Positions 16,888-25,513 of a DNA stretch of 64,000 nt are shown piece by piece. The notes beneath the pieces are model-generated. The model ran no database searches. It saw nothing but the letters and a program-made list of their open reading frames with translations, and was not told the DNA's origin. This DNA comes from an uncultured Clostridia bacterium. GTDB lineage: Bacteria; Bacillota; Clostridia; TANB77; CAG-508. Position numbers and translations under genes: made by a program. Within the stretch, counting starts at the first letter, position 1. Every line of letters starts with the position of its first letter. Location of the stretch: contig CANRNC010000003.1 of assembly GCA_947631915.1 (NCBI GenBank), forward strand, positions 59,245-123,244, given 5' to 3'.

Positions 16888-19308
16888 ATGAAAAAGCCAA
16901 GAAAAATTCATACACCAGAAGAATATGAAAAAGATAAGCAAGTAATTTTAAGTTTATTTAAAGCAGGTATTCCTATGCGTAGAATGCTTATAGATTTAGG
17001 ATACACAAGAACATATATTAATAAGATAAAAAGCACTTTAATTGCAGAGAATTTAATAACACAGGAAGAAATTGAAATAGCTTTAGAAAAGTATCTTAAA
17101 GAAAATCCACCAGCTCAAGGACTAAATAAAACAAGAGTTAGAAAACCAAAAAACACAGAAAAGTCAGAAAGACGACATGACAATTCTATACAAAAAATGG
17201 AAAAGACTTTTGAATTAGTAAAGCAACAATATACAAAAACACAAATTGCTAAAGAGCTAGGTTTAAATATGAATACAGTTGCTAGATATATAAAAGATTT
17301 AATAGAAGATGGAAGAATTAAAGAAGATGAAGTAAAAAAATCCAATGATCAATCAGATAAAGATATAATAGATAAAAATGATCCAGAATATATTTCTAAA
17401 AGAGACGAAATAGTCCAATACTTAAGAAAAGGCTGGAAAAATAATGCTATACGAAAAGAATTGGATATATCCCCTTATATTTTTGATATTTACATTAAAG
17501 ATATAAAAAATAGAAAAATAATGACATCAGAAGAAATAAAAGAAGCAAGAGAAAACAAAAGGCAAGAGGACTTACAATTTATTGTGGATTCTGTAAAAAG
17601 AGGATTATCTGCTACAGAAATGAGAGCATTAAAGCCAGAATTTACTTATAATGAATTAACACCCATGATAAGTGAACTTGTTCAGAAAGGTCTTATAACA
17701 CAAGAGCAAATAAATGAAAATAAAATAAATAGTAAACGAAAAGCAATGAATATAAATGTAATACTATCGCCAGATGAACAAGTACAATTTGTATTAGATA
17801 AAGTAAGAGAAGGATATACTCCACTAGAAATTGTTAATAGTGACAAAACAGGAAGCCTGACTATGAATAAAGTTTTATTTCAAAAAAGGCAATTAATAGC
17901 AAAGGGAATAATATCTGCTGAAGAGGCAAAAAAAGCTATGCAGGAGAGGCAAGATAAAATTCTTGAAGCCAAACACGAAGCAGTAATAAAAAAAATAAAA
18001 GAATATACTGAATTAGGTTATACGTTAAATGAAATGACGGAGTTTATTACAGAATATGATTATGCGTCACTTTTCAAATTAAGAAAACAATATATTAAAG
18101 AAAATGGTTGGTATACAGAAGAAGAGTTACAAGCATTTGAATCAAAAAGAAAAGAAAGAGAAGCAGAAGAAGCACGAATAGCTTTTGAAAAGTTATCAGA
18201 AGAGGAGAAAATAGCATTAACTAAAAAGTTAGAAGAAGAAGAAAGAAAAAAACAGGAAGAGTTAGAAGAAAAATTTAAGGCAAGGAAAGAAGAAACAAAA
18301 AAGATACATCAAAAGGATGCAAATCAATTAAAAGAATATATAAGAAGCGGAAAAACTATGGAGGAAATTGCGAAACTTATGTCATTTAGCATTCGATACC
18401 TATATAATATCAAAATAGAGAGTATACAAAATAATACGTGGCTTACATCAGAAGAACTAAATGCAATTCAACAAATGAAAAAACAAGAAAAAGAGAGAGA
18501 AAATCAGATTAGAATAAAAGAACAAGTATCGCAATATATAGGGTATATAAAAAAGGGATATATTAATAAAGAAATATCTAAAGAGATGGGGTATAGTCTT
18601 GCGTATTTAAACAAATTAAGAAGATTAGCAGTAGCTGATAATATGTGGTTTACTAAAAAGGAGATAGCAGAATTTAAGCGCTTAAGAGAAGTAAGAGAGG
18701 AATTAGCTAGAAAAAAACTCGAAAAAGAACAAAAACAACGAGAAAAGGAATTAAAAAAAGAAAAGGAAATTGAAGAAGCGAAGGAAAAAAAACTCAAAAG
18801 AAAGATAAAAGGATTTGAACAAGAATATAAAAAATATAAAAAAGTAGCAAAAAAAGAAGAAAAATTGGAATTAGATGGAGAGGAAAATATATCTACAGAA
18901 GGAAGAAAGAAATTTATTGAAATATTAATTAAATTACACAACTTAAATACTGAAATATCTGAAAAAGATATACAAATTGTTTTCAATACTATATATATGT
19001 ATCCTAAAATTGCAAACAAGGAGTGTATAAAATTTCTTATTTCAGCTGCAAATAGAAAAGGAGGAGTAGAATCAGCGAAGAAAATGACAATAGAGCTAAT
19101 GGATGCTTTAAGAGATACGACATTTTACAAGCCATTAACTGAATATAGCAGTTGGTTAAGAAAACAAGCGTTACTTCCTAGGATACAAGAGTTGAAGAAT
19201 AAAGGAATGGATAATACTAATATTGGAGAAAAGTTAGCAATGAGTTCAGCAGAAGTAAGCATTATTCTTAAGAATGGTAAAAAAACAGATTTCATAGATT
19301 TTGAATAG
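16888..19308 (+). CDS. Unrecognised protein with about nine HTH-like modules
   Basis: Soluble 806-residue protein without signal or membrane segment, not assigned to a family. It is built of repeating ~60-residue modules with a shared pattern: helix, G-[YK]-[TS]-x-x-E-[IM], second helix ending [YL]-I-x-K-I/L-R, then [WG]-x-[IT]-x-E-E-[IL]. Modules start near residues 10 (LFKAGIPMRRMLIDLGYTR), 105 (QIAKELGLNMNTVARYIKDL), 170, 228, 295, 362, 478 (YIRSGKTMEEIAKLMSFSIR) and 550 (YIKKGYINKEISKEMGYSLA). Lys/Glu coiled coils lie at 420-475 and 610-665. A distinct C-terminal region ends with one more HTH, NIGEKLAMSSAEVSIILKNG. It resembles a string of sigma-region-4-like or resolvase-like HTHs. It has its own promoter, between mutS2 and the convergent spoIIR. 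Role unknown; DNA binding over a long or repeated site is the natural guess. Confidence 0.88.
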   Translation: MKKPRKIHTPEEYEKDKQVILSLFKAGIPMRRMLIDLGYTRTYINKIKSTLIAENLITQEEIEIALEKYLKENPPAQGLNKTRVRKPKNTEKSERRHDNSIQKMEKTFELVKQQYTKTQIAKELGLNMNTVARYIKDLIEDGRIKEDEVKKSNDQSDKDIIDKNDPEYISKRDEIVQYLRKGWKNNAIRKELDISPYIFDIYIKDIKNRKIMTSEEIKEARENKRQEDLQFIVDSVKRGLSATEMRALKPEFTYNELTPMISELVQKGLITQEQINENKINSKRKAMNINVILSPDEQVQFVLDKVREGYTPLEIVNSDKTGSLTMNKVLFQKRQLIAKGIISAEEAKKAMQERQDKILEAKHEAVIKKIKEYTELGYTLNEMTEFITEYDYASLFKLRKQYIKENGWYTEEELQAFESKRKEREAEEARIAFEKLSEEEKIALTKKLEEEERKKQEELEEKFKARKEETKKIHQKDANQLKEYIRSGKTMEEIAKLMSFSIRYLYNIKIESIQNNTWLTSEELNAIQQMKKQEKERENQIRIKEQVSQYIGYIKKGYINKEISKEMGYSLAYLNKLRRLAVADNMWFTKKEIAEFKRLREVREELARKKLEKEQKQREKELKKEKEIEEAKEKKLKRKIKGFEQEYKKYKKVAKKEEKLELDGEENISTEGRKKFIEILIKLHNLNTEISEKDIQIVFNTIYMYPKIANKECIKFLISAANRKGGVESAKKMTIELMDALRDTTFYKPLTEYSSWLRKQALLPRIQELKNKGMDNTNIGEKLAMSSAEVSIILKNGKKTDFIDFE

Positions 19309-19366
19309 ATAAATGAACTTTTTTACTCAAATTTTTGGAAAAGGGTAAAAAAGTTCATTTTTATGT

Positions 19367-20008
19367 TTATTTCTTTGCAATTGTATTTTTAATATTTTCG
19401 AATAATTCTACTAGCTTGAATTTAAATTCAAATTGTGCAGAACTTCCAGAGATCAAATCATATTCTTCATTAGATAAAGTATCTTCTAGGGTAGTTTTAG
19501 ACTCCTCTGGAACTATACCAGAAGTGACATCTACGAAACATAAAGGAGGAAACATAACACACCACCAATTTCTGCCATCAGCATTTCCAATGGAAATTCT
19601 TAAAGCATCATAATATCCAGAAGGCAAGGAAATATCACCATAATCTTTAGTAGGAAAAGCAAAATTTCCTATCTCAACATTAACAGTATAATTATAACCT
19701 TCTTCATATACTGTATCTTGAGCAATACGTCTAAAATTATCCAAATTATTAGAAATGACTTCAACTGTTTCCTCCTTTGAAGCAACATTAGTATCTATTA
19801 AAGAATTCATATATTTTAATATATTATCTCTAACAATATATTTTAGAGCTTGATCCTCATCAGAATCGCTATTCGCAATTACATGCAATCTAAACACAGA
19901 AGAAGCAATATCAGAAGACACAGCAGAAGTATAAGAATTCGCACACAAAAATATATAAACAAAAAATAATATAAAAATAATAAAAATCATATAGAAATTT
20001 TTTCTCAT
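19367..20008 (-). CDS. spoIIR: Stage II sporulation protein R
   Basis: Secreted signalling protein made in the forespore that triggers SpoIIGA to process pro-sigma-E in the mother cell. 213 residues: an N-terminal signal-anchor (NFYMIFIIFILFFVYIFLCA), then the SpoIIR signature SSVFRLHVIANSDSDEDQAL and YDALRISIGNADGRNWWCVM with FPPLCFVD. The start at 20008 has AAAGGATTG 7 bases upstream; an upstream extension to 20434 has no RBS and runs through intergenic repeats. A sigma-F-like promoter precedes it. Its presence shows the organism sporulates. Confidence 0.96.
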   Translation of the reverse strand: MRKNFYMIFIIFILFFVYIFLCANSYTSAVSSDIASSVFRLHVIANSDSDEDQALKYIVRDNILKYMNSLIDTNVASKEETVEVISNNLDNFRRIAQDTVYEEGYNYTVNVEIGNFAFPTKDYGDISLPSGYYDALRISIGNADGRNWWCVMFPPLCFVDVTSGIVPEESKTTLEDTLSNEEYDLISGSSAQFEFKFKLVELFENIKNTIAKK

Positions 20009-20050
20009 AAATATCAATCCTTTCAAAATATGTAAATTATTGTATACCCA

Positions 20051-20079
20051 CATTATTACCATAAAAAGAAATTTTATAC
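20051..20079 (-). promoter_or_regulatory. Putative sigma-F promoter of spoIIR
   Basis: Minus strand: GTATA, 14 bases, GGTAATAATG, about 43 bases before the start codon. This fits the known sigma-F pattern (GYATA, ~15 bases, GGnnAnAnTR), and spoIIR is a classic sigma-F target. Confidence 0.6.
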
Positions 20080-20224
20080 ATTTATATAAATAATTGTTTG
20101 TGAAGGTATTTAAATATAAATTAATGGAGAAAATTATCATTAATTTTTCTAGCAAACTCAAAAGGTCCCGTAATGTGCCAAGATATAAATAAAGTGCATT
20201 GTTATATTCATAAAAAAATTTAAT

Positions 20225-20249
20225 TGTAGGGGCACATTGCAATGTGCCC
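20225..20249 (+). repeat. Dispersed palindromic repeat, copy 1
   Basis: TGTAG followed by GGGCACATTGCAATGTGCCC, a member of the intergenic palindrome family described at 51427. Arms GGGCACATT / AATGTGCCC pair perfectly here. Confidence 0.85.
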
Positions 20250-20415
20250 TTATTAAAATTAATAATATATTTAACAGTCACTTCTTTAGACACATACAGA
20301 CAACAAATTATTAGAAAAATAAAAAAACATAAAATAATATAGAAACAAAAATAAAAAAATAAATATAAACATACGGAAATGTCGAAAACAGGCACACGAA
20401 AAAAATAATAAACTA

Positions 20416-20444
20416 TTGACTCACGAAAAAACAAATGGTAAAAT
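20416..20444 (+). promoter_or_regulatory. Promoter of the gene at 20473
   Basis: TTGACT, 17 bases, TAAAAT, 28 bases before the ATG. Confidence 0.75.
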
Positions 20445-20472
20445 TTACCAGTAAAACATAGGAGGGATTATA

Positions 20473-21006
20473 ATGATTTTTAGAAATTGTATAAGGAAAA
20501 CTTGTGGATTTTATGTAAGTGAATACCATATGGTAACAATGTTATTACCACATATAGTTACTAAAATAGAAAAAGGAGTAAAAATAGATACAATATTAAA
20601 TAAAAATCTAAAAAATGAAATTAAACAACTAATATCAAAATTAAATATAAATGATATAACAAAAGCAAAAATTTTGAACATCAACTGGGAAAATGCTCAA
20701 GAAAATGATTTTAATTTTATAAAAAATTATATGGAAAATATAATAAAAAATAATAACGACATAGAAATAATTGTAAATGGAACAAAAGAAGAAATAGACA
20801 ATATAAATAGAAATATTGAATATTGGTTAGATATGAATATTAGAAAAATAGAAGGAATACATATTAATATAATTAACTGCTATGAAATATCTGAATTTAA
20901 TAGTAATATAAATATGATTTTAGACCAACATAATTACATAATTAACACATCAGGAGAATATCCTGTAGAAGAAATGTTTAAGGGACATAGAAAAGAAGCC
21001 ATTTAA
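20473..21006 (+). CDS. Hypothetical protein
   Basis: 177 residues, not recognised. There is no signal peptide or membrane segment. The N terminus is distinctive (MIFRNCIRKTCGFYVSEYHM, two Cys), followed by an Asn/Ile/Lys-rich alpha/beta pattern (IEIIVNGTKEEIDNINRNIE, IHINIINCYEISEFN) and a C-terminal EYPVEEMFKGHRKEA. It has a strong RBS (AGGAGGG), its own promoter and normal local codon use, so it is a real gene. It stands upstream of galU, which has a separate promoter. Confidence 0.82.
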   Translation: MIFRNCIRKTCGFYVSEYHMVTMLLPHIVTKIEKGVKIDTILNKNLKNEIKQLISKLNINDITKAKILNINWENAQENDFNFIKNYMENIIKNNNDIEIIVNGTKEEIDNINRNIEYWLDMNIRKIEGIHINIINCYEISEFNSNINMILDQHNYIINTSGEYPVEEMFKGHRKEAI

Positions 21007-21056
21007 TATAATAGAAAAACAATTTGTAATAATATGTAATATAGTGGAAAATATTG

Positions 21057-21085
21057 TTGACAAATTACGAAAATTGGTATACGAT
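21057..21085 (+). promoter_or_regulatory. Promoter of galU
   Basis: TTGACA, 17 bases, TACGAT, 51 bases before ATG 21137. Confidence 0.7.
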
Positions 21086-21136
21086 ATCATAGCAAAAGAA
21101 ACTAAATAATATAGCAACAGAACAGGAGGAATTAAA

Positions 21137-22006
21137 ATGAGCGTAAGGAAAGCTGTTATACCAATAGCCGGATTTGCCACAAGATTTTTACCAGCATGTA
21201 AATCTGTTCCAAAATGTATGCTAACAATATTAGACAAACCAATAATTCAATATATTGTCGATGAAGCAATTGAATCAGGAATAGAAGAAATAGTAATGGT
21301 AATAGGAAGAAAAAAAGAAGTAGTTCAGGACTATTTTAAAGAAGATGATGAATTAAAAAGATTTCTAATAGAAAGAAATAAAGAGAAATTTTTACCACTT
21401 GTTACAAATATATCACACGGAGCAAAACTTCATTTTATTGAGCAAAGTGGAGGAGCAAAAGGTCTAGGCCATGCAATATATCAAGCAAAAGATATAATTG
21501 GAAACGAACCATTTGCAATTCTTTATGGAGATGTTGTATTTCATGGAGAAAAGCCATGTTTAAAAGAAATAATTGAAAAGCATGAAGAATGTGGAGGGTC
21601 TGTTATAGGTGTAGAAAAAGTAGATTGGAAAGATGTTCCTAGGTATGGAAATGTATCAGGAGTACAAATATCTGAAGGATTCTATAAAGCCGAAAAATTA
21701 CAAGAAAAGCCACAAATTTCAGAGACAAAATCTAATTTAGCCATATCTGATAGACACGTCCTAATGCCAGATATATTTAAATACTTGGAAAATATGAAAC
21801 CAGGTCAAGGTGGAGAAATACAAGTAACAGATGCATACAATGCAATGGTAGATACAAAAGAAGGCGTTTATGCATATGATTACAAGAGTAGAAGATTTGA
21901 TTCTGGTGACAAATTAGGATTTGTAATGGCAGCAGTAGACGAAACTTTGAATAGACCAGAATTAAGAGAGCCATTTATAAAATTCTTAAAAGGATTAGAT
22001 ATATAA
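21137..22006 (+). CDS. galU: UTP-glucose-1-phosphate uridylyltransferase
   Basis: Makes UDP-glucose from UTP and glucose-1-phosphate in the cytoplasm. Its 289 residues are typical (GtaB/GalU). The nucleotidyltransferase motif is GFATRFLPACKSVPKCMLTI; family members usually read GxGTRFLPxTKxxPKEMLP, so Ala, Cys and Cys substitutions flank the catalytic Lys, which is kept. GGAKGLGHAI, LYGDVV and the Asp/Lys region GEIQVTDAYN follow. With pgm just downstream it supplies UDP-glucose, probably for the glycosyltransferase at 29219 and for wall polymers. Confidence 0.96.
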   Translation: MSVRKAVIPIAGFATRFLPACKSVPKCMLTILDKPIIQYIVDEAIESGIEEIVMVIGRKKEVVQDYFKEDDELKRFLIERNKEKFLPLVTNISHGAKLHFIEQSGGAKGLGHAIYQAKDIIGNEPFAILYGDVVFHGEKPCLKEIIEKHEECGGSVIGVEKVDWKDVPRYGNVSGVQISEGFYKAEKLQEKPQISETKSNLAISDRHVLMPDIFKYLENMKPGQGGEIQVTDAYNAMVDTKEGVYAYDYKSRRFDSGDKLGFVMAAVDETLNRPELREPFIKFLKGLDI

Positions 22007-22011
22007 TTTAT

Positions 22012-22042
22012 AGGGCACGGTATAACACATCGTGCTCTTTAT
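22012..22042 (+). terminator. Hairpin/terminator between galU and pgm
   Basis: Stem AGGGCACG / CGTGCTCT (one G-T pair) with an 11-base loop, then TTATATAAT. It is a weak terminator related to the intergenic palindrome family, so pgm may be partly read through. Confidence 0.6.
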
Positions 22043-22075
22043 ATAATAGAAAAATTTTATTATAAGGAGGAAAAA

Positions 22076-23797
22076 ATGAATTACAGAGAAAAATATGAAC
22101 AATGGTTGAAAAATCCATACTTTGAAAAAGAAGTAAAAGACGAATTAGAAAGCATAAAAAATGATGAAAAAGAAATTGAAGACAGATTTTACAAAGACCT
22201 AGAATTCGGAACTGCAGGATTAAGAGGTATTGTAGGATACGGAACAAACAGAATGAATAAATACACTGTTGGAAAAGCAACATTAGGACTTGCAGAATAT
22301 ATCATAAAAAATAATGGACAAGATAGAGGTGTTGCAATAGCATACGACTGTAGACATATGTCAAAAGAATTTAGCGAAGAAATAGCATTGATACTAAACG
22401 AAAAAGGGATAAAGACATATGTGTTTGATGAATTAAGACCTACCCCAGAATTATCTTTCGCTGTACGAGAATTAAAATGCATTGCAGGAATAGTAATAAC
22501 TGCAAGCCATAATCCTCCAGAATATAATGGTTACAAAGTATACTGGGAAGATGGTGCACAAATAGTAGAACCTATAGATAAAGGAATTATTGATGAAGTA
22601 AACAAAATTACAGACTACTCAAGAATAAAAACAATGGATAAACAAGAAGCAATAAATAAAGGCTTATATAATGTTATAGGAAAAGAAATAGATGACAGAT
22701 TCATAGAAGAACTAAAGAAAAATATATTGAACCCAGAAGCAATAAAACAACAAGCTGAAAATTTAAAAATAGTTTATACTCCACTACATGGTACAGGAGC
22801 AAAACTTGCAACAAGAATACTATCAGAATTAGGATTCAAAAAAGTATATACAGTAGAAGAACAAATGAAAGCAGATGGAGATTTTCCAACAGTAGAATAT
22901 CCAAATCCAGAAGATCCAAATGCATTTAAAATGGGAATAGAATTAGCAAAAAAAGTTGATGCAGACATAATACTTGCAAATGACCCAGATGCAGACAGAG
23001 AAGGAATGTTTGCTAAAAAAAGCGATGGCGAATATGTTAGATTTAATGGAAATATGACAAGTCTATTAGTAGCAGAATATTTATTTTCTCAAATGAAAGA
23101 AAAAAATATACTACCACAAAATGGAGCTATGCTAAAGACTATAGTATCATCAAATTTAGCAGATGCAATTGCAAAAGAATATAATCTAGAATTATACAAA
23201 ACATTAACAGGATTCAAACACATGGCAAGAATAATGAGAGAGAATGAAACTACAAATAGAAACAAAATACTATTCTCCTTTGAAGAAAGTTTCGGATGCA
23301 TTATAGGAACACATGTAAGAGACAAAGATGGTATAGTAGCAATAATGACTATTTGCGAATTGGCAGCATACTACAAAAATAAAGGAATAAGTGTTTACGA
23401 ACAAATGCAAAACATATATAAAAAATATGGATATTATTTAGAGGATCAATATACAATAACAATAAAAGGTGCAGAAGGTGCAATGAAAATAAAAGAAATG
23501 ATGGATAAAATAAGAAACAATCCTCCAAAAAATATAGGAAAATACAATGTAATATCAATTTCTGACTATGAAATAAAAAAATACAAAAATCTAAAAACAG
23601 GAGAAGAAAAAGAAACAACACTTCCAAAATCAAACGTATTATATTATGAATTAGAAAATGACAACTGGTGTTGTATACGTCCATCAGGAACAGAACCAAA
23701 AATAAAAATGTATTTTGGAATAAAAGCAGAAAATGCTGAAACGGCACAAAAAGAATTAGAAAACTTAAAAAATGAAATGATAAAAATAACACAATAA
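22076..23797 (+). CDS. pgm: Phosphoglucomutase (phospho-sugar mutase)
   Basis: Interconverts glucose-6-phosphate and glucose-1-phosphate, feeding GalU. The 573 residues match PgcA-type enzymes of Firmicutes. Motifs in order: GTAGLRGIVGYGTNRMN; the phosphoserine loop TASHNPPEYNGYK (Ser near 143); the Mg site ANDPDADREG (about 303); the sugar-binding loop SFEESFGCIIG; and the C-terminal phosphate clamp RPSGTEPKIKMY. RBS AAGGAGG. The galU-pgm order indicates one functional unit for UDP-glucose supply. Confidence 0.96.
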   Translation: MNYREKYEQWLKNPYFEKEVKDELESIKNDEKEIEDRFYKDLEFGTAGLRGIVGYGTNRMNKYTVGKATLGLAEYIIKNNGQDRGVAIAYDCRHMSKEFSEEIALILNEKGIKTYVFDELRPTPELSFAVRELKCIAGIVITASHNPPEYNGYKVYWEDGAQIVEPIDKGIIDEVNKITDYSRIKTMDKQEAINKGLYNVIGKEIDDRFIEELKKNILNPEAIKQQAENLKIVYTPLHGTGAKLATRILSELGFKKVYTVEEQMKADGDFPTVEYPNPEDPNAFKMGIELAKKVDADIILANDPDADREGMFAKKSDGEYVRFNGNMTSLLVAEYLFSQMKEKNILPQNGAMLKTIVSSNLADAIAKEYNLELYKTLTGFKHMARIMRENETTNRNKILFSFEESFGCIIGTHVRDKDGIVAIMTICELAAYYKNKGISVYEQMQNIYKKYGYYLEDQYTITIKGAEGAMKIKEMMDKIRNNPPKNIGKYNVISISDYEIKKYKNLKTGEEKETTLPKSNVLYYELENDNWCCIRPSGTEPKIKMYFGIKAENAETAQKELENLKNEMIKITQ

Positions 23798-23804
23798 AAA
23801 TATA

Positions 23805-23834
23805 AAAAGGGAACACACAATGTGTTCCTTTTTT
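23805..23834 (+). terminator. Terminator of pgm
   Basis: Stem AAAAGGGAACACA / TGTGTTCCTTTTTT with loop CAA and a built-in T run. Confidence 0.92.
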
Positions 23835-23924
23835 AATATCATTAATTATTTTGTAAATATAAAACAACTTTAGGCGAATATTGAATTATGCTAGTTAAAT
23901 ATATTAATAATATCTAATAAAAGG

Positions 23925-23953
23925 TTGAAAAACACAAGAAAGTATAATATAAT
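23925..23953 (+). promoter_or_regulatory. Promoter of tRNA-Arg
   Basis: TTGAAA, 17 bases, TATAAT, 12 bases before the tRNA. Confidence 0.75.
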
Positions 23954-23965
23954 AAACAAGGATAT

Positions 23966-24041
23966 GTGCTCATAGCTTAGCAGGATAGAGCAGTTGCCTC
24001 CTAAGCAACCGATGGCCGTTCGAGTCGGCCTGGGCACACCA
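23966..24041 (+). tRNA. tRNA-Arg (CCT)
   Basis: 76-base cloverleaf with encoded CCA. Acceptor GTGCTCA/TGGGCAC (one T-G pair), anticodon stem-loop GTTGC-CTCCTAA-GCAAC with anticodon CCT, T-arm GGCCGTTCGAGTCGGCC. It decodes AGG, not CGG. Confidence 0.96.
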
Positions 24042-24044
24042 ATA

Positions 24045-24064
24045 GGGCACGGTGAACCGTGCCC
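24045..24064. repeat. Palindrome after tRNA-Arg
   Basis: Perfect GGGCACGGT-GA-ACCGTGCCC. No T run follows on the plus strand, so it is more a repeat-family member than a terminator; a sister copy with the same arms lies at 51351. Confidence 0.7.
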
Positions 24065-24091
24065 AATTAAAAAATAAAGATGAGGAATTGA

Positions 24092-24547
24092 ATGGAAAAT
24101 AAAGAAAAATACATGAAAGAAGCACTAAAAGAAGCACAAAAAGCATATGAAGCATTAGAAATACCAATTGGTGCCGTAATAGTAAAGGATGGAAAAATAA
24201 TAGCCAGAGGACATAATCAAAAAGAAGAAAAACAAGATACTACGATGCATGCGGAAATAATAGCAATAAAAAAAGCAAGCAAAAAATTAGGTGCATGGAG
24301 ACTAAACGGATGTGAGATGTATATAACATTAGAACCATGCCCAATGTGTGCGGGAGCAATAGTAAATGCAAGACTAGATAAAATATATATAGGAACAATG
24401 GACGAAAAAAATGGTGCATGTGGTTCAGTAACAGATGTATTAGAAGACTATAAACAGAACTATAAAGTAGAAAAAGAAAATGGAATATGCCAAAAAAAAT
24501 GCGAAGAAATATTAAAGCAATTTTTTAAAGAATTAAGGAAAAAATAA
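24092..24547 (+). CDS. tadA: tRNA-specific adenosine deaminase
   Basis: Zinc enzyme that deaminates A34 to inosine in tRNA-Arg(ACG), letting it read CGU, CGC and CGA but not CGG. 151 residues. Motifs: the catalytic HAEIIAIKKA and the zinc Cys pair EPCPMCAGAI, then RLDKIYIGTMDEKNGACGS. RBS GATGAGG. It is the first gene after tRNA-Arg. It bears on the CGG question: with an inosine-only box and no tRNA-Arg(CCG), CGG would be left unread. Confidence 0.96.
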   Translation: MENKEKYMKEALKEAQKAYEALEIPIGAVIVKDGKIIARGHNQKEEKQDTTMHAEIIAIKKASKKLGAWRLNGCEMYITLEPCPMCAGAIVNARLDKIYIGTMDEKNGACGSVTDVLEDYKQNYKVEKENGICQKKCEEILKQFFKELRKK

Positions 24548-24565
24548 GTAAAGGGGACAAATGAG

Positions 24566-25318
24566 ATGTATGACGAAATAATAAGAAAAATAATACATGT
24601 ATTCATAATAATATTTATAACGATATTAATTGCAACAATAATAGCCCTATTAATATTAAAATATAATGTTGAAGGAGAAGACAATATTCCATTTGAAATA
24701 TCAAAAATAATGGTTATAAGTACAGCAGAAGGAATTGATAAATTAGATGAATCTGTAGAAAAAAAATGGAATTTAAGAATAGCTCAAAATAATGATATAT
24801 ATTTAGAAATTTCAAAAAATAAAAATTATACCGAGACAGAAATAATTGACAAAATAATAATTGATAATTTAAAAATAGAAAAACAACCTAAAAGAGGAAC
24901 ATTAAAAATATATAAACCAACCGAAAAAGAAAACATAACATATGAGAATATAGAAGAAAATGAAATAAAAGAAAAAATAGAATATATCGGAAAAGAAAAC
25001 TCTAGTGCGAAAAAACTAGAAATTGCAAATCAAGGAGGACTAGTACTATTCAGATATTCGATTGAAGATTTAGGAACATACACATCAGATGCAGACGAGA
25101 TTAAACATGATGGAACAATTCTCAAAGAACAAAAAATAGATTATGAAGATATACAATGTCAAATATCCTTTGATCTATCTATACAATTAAAATCAGAAAT
25201 AACATATACAACAACAATAACATTAGATTTACCAGCAGGAAACATAGCGGAAGAAGGAACTTCATATTATGAAAAAACAAATTTAAAAGAATTAATTTTT
25301 AAAAGAAAATTATGGTAA
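24566..25318 (+). CDS. Hypothetical single-pass membrane protein
   Basis: 250 residues, not recognised. One N-terminal membrane anchor (IIHVFIIIFITILIATIIAL) is followed by a probably external domain rich in beta strands with Lys/Glu/Ile composition: ISKIMVISTAEGIDKLDES, then QGGLVLFRYSIEDLGTYTSD and ITYTTTITLDLPAGN. The gene starts 18 bases after tadA, so it is probably co-transcribed. A role cannot be assigned. Confidence 0.85.
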   Translation: MYDEIIRKIIHVFIIIFITILIATIIALLILKYNVEGEDNIPFEISKIMVISTAEGIDKLDESVEKKWNLRIAQNNDIYLEISKNKNYTETEIIDKIIIDNLKIEKQPKRGTLKIYKPTEKENITYENIEENEIKEKIEYIGKENSSAKKLEIANQGGLVLFRYSIEDLGTYTSDADEIKHDGTILKEQKIDYEDIQCQISFDLSIQLKSEITYTTTITLDLPAGNIAEEGTSYYEKTNLKELIFKRKLW

Positions 25319-25322
25319 AACA

Positions 25323-25351
25323 TTGAAAAAAAATTAAATAAGTAGTATAAT
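25323..25351 (+). promoter_or_regulatory. Promoter of SRP RNA
   Basis: TTGAAA, 17 bases, TATAAT, about 16 bases before the RNA. Confidence 0.8.
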
Positions 25352-25366
25352 AAAAAAGATTAAAAA

Positions 25367-25496
25367 TCTAACTCCTGTATGGAGAGTAGATTTCAATAAA
25401 AAGCTATGAATCTCGTCAGGTTCGGAAGAAAGCAGCGATAAGTAGTGCATTTATGTGAAATGTACTTTCCATACAAGAGTTAGTTTTTATTTTTTT
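25367..25496 (+). ncRNA. ffs: Signal recognition particle RNA (small bacterial type)
   Basis: RNA of about 118 bases plus a T-run terminator. The ends CTAACTC / GAGTTAG pair to close a long helix. The conserved S-domain Ffh-binding core GTCAGGTTCGGAAGAAAGCA with GC following is at 25414-25436 with its GGAA tetraloop. With Ffh it targets nascent membrane proteins. The run TTTTTATTTTTTT at 25484 ends it. The location just upstream of dnaX is common in Firmicutes. Confidence 0.95.
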
Positions 25497-25513
25497 AGAA
25501 AAAGGAGGCATCC

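Larger units (their letters stand above)
20009..20472. other. Intergenic region with palindromic repeats
   Basis: The 464 bases between divergent spoIIR and the gene at 20473 hold two promoters (20051-20079 minus, 20416-20444 plus), a degenerate half copy of the palindrome near 20163-20180 and a full copy at 20225-20249. No further gene is seen. Confidence 0.7.

Noticed and set aside
19335..19613. 92-residue plus-strand protein overlapping spoIIR
   Set aside because: It is the complement of conserved SpoIIR codons and has no RBS.
24045..24064. Terminator of tRNA-Arg
   Set aside because: The stem is perfect but AATTAAAA follows instead of a T run; arms match the dispersed palindrome at 51351.
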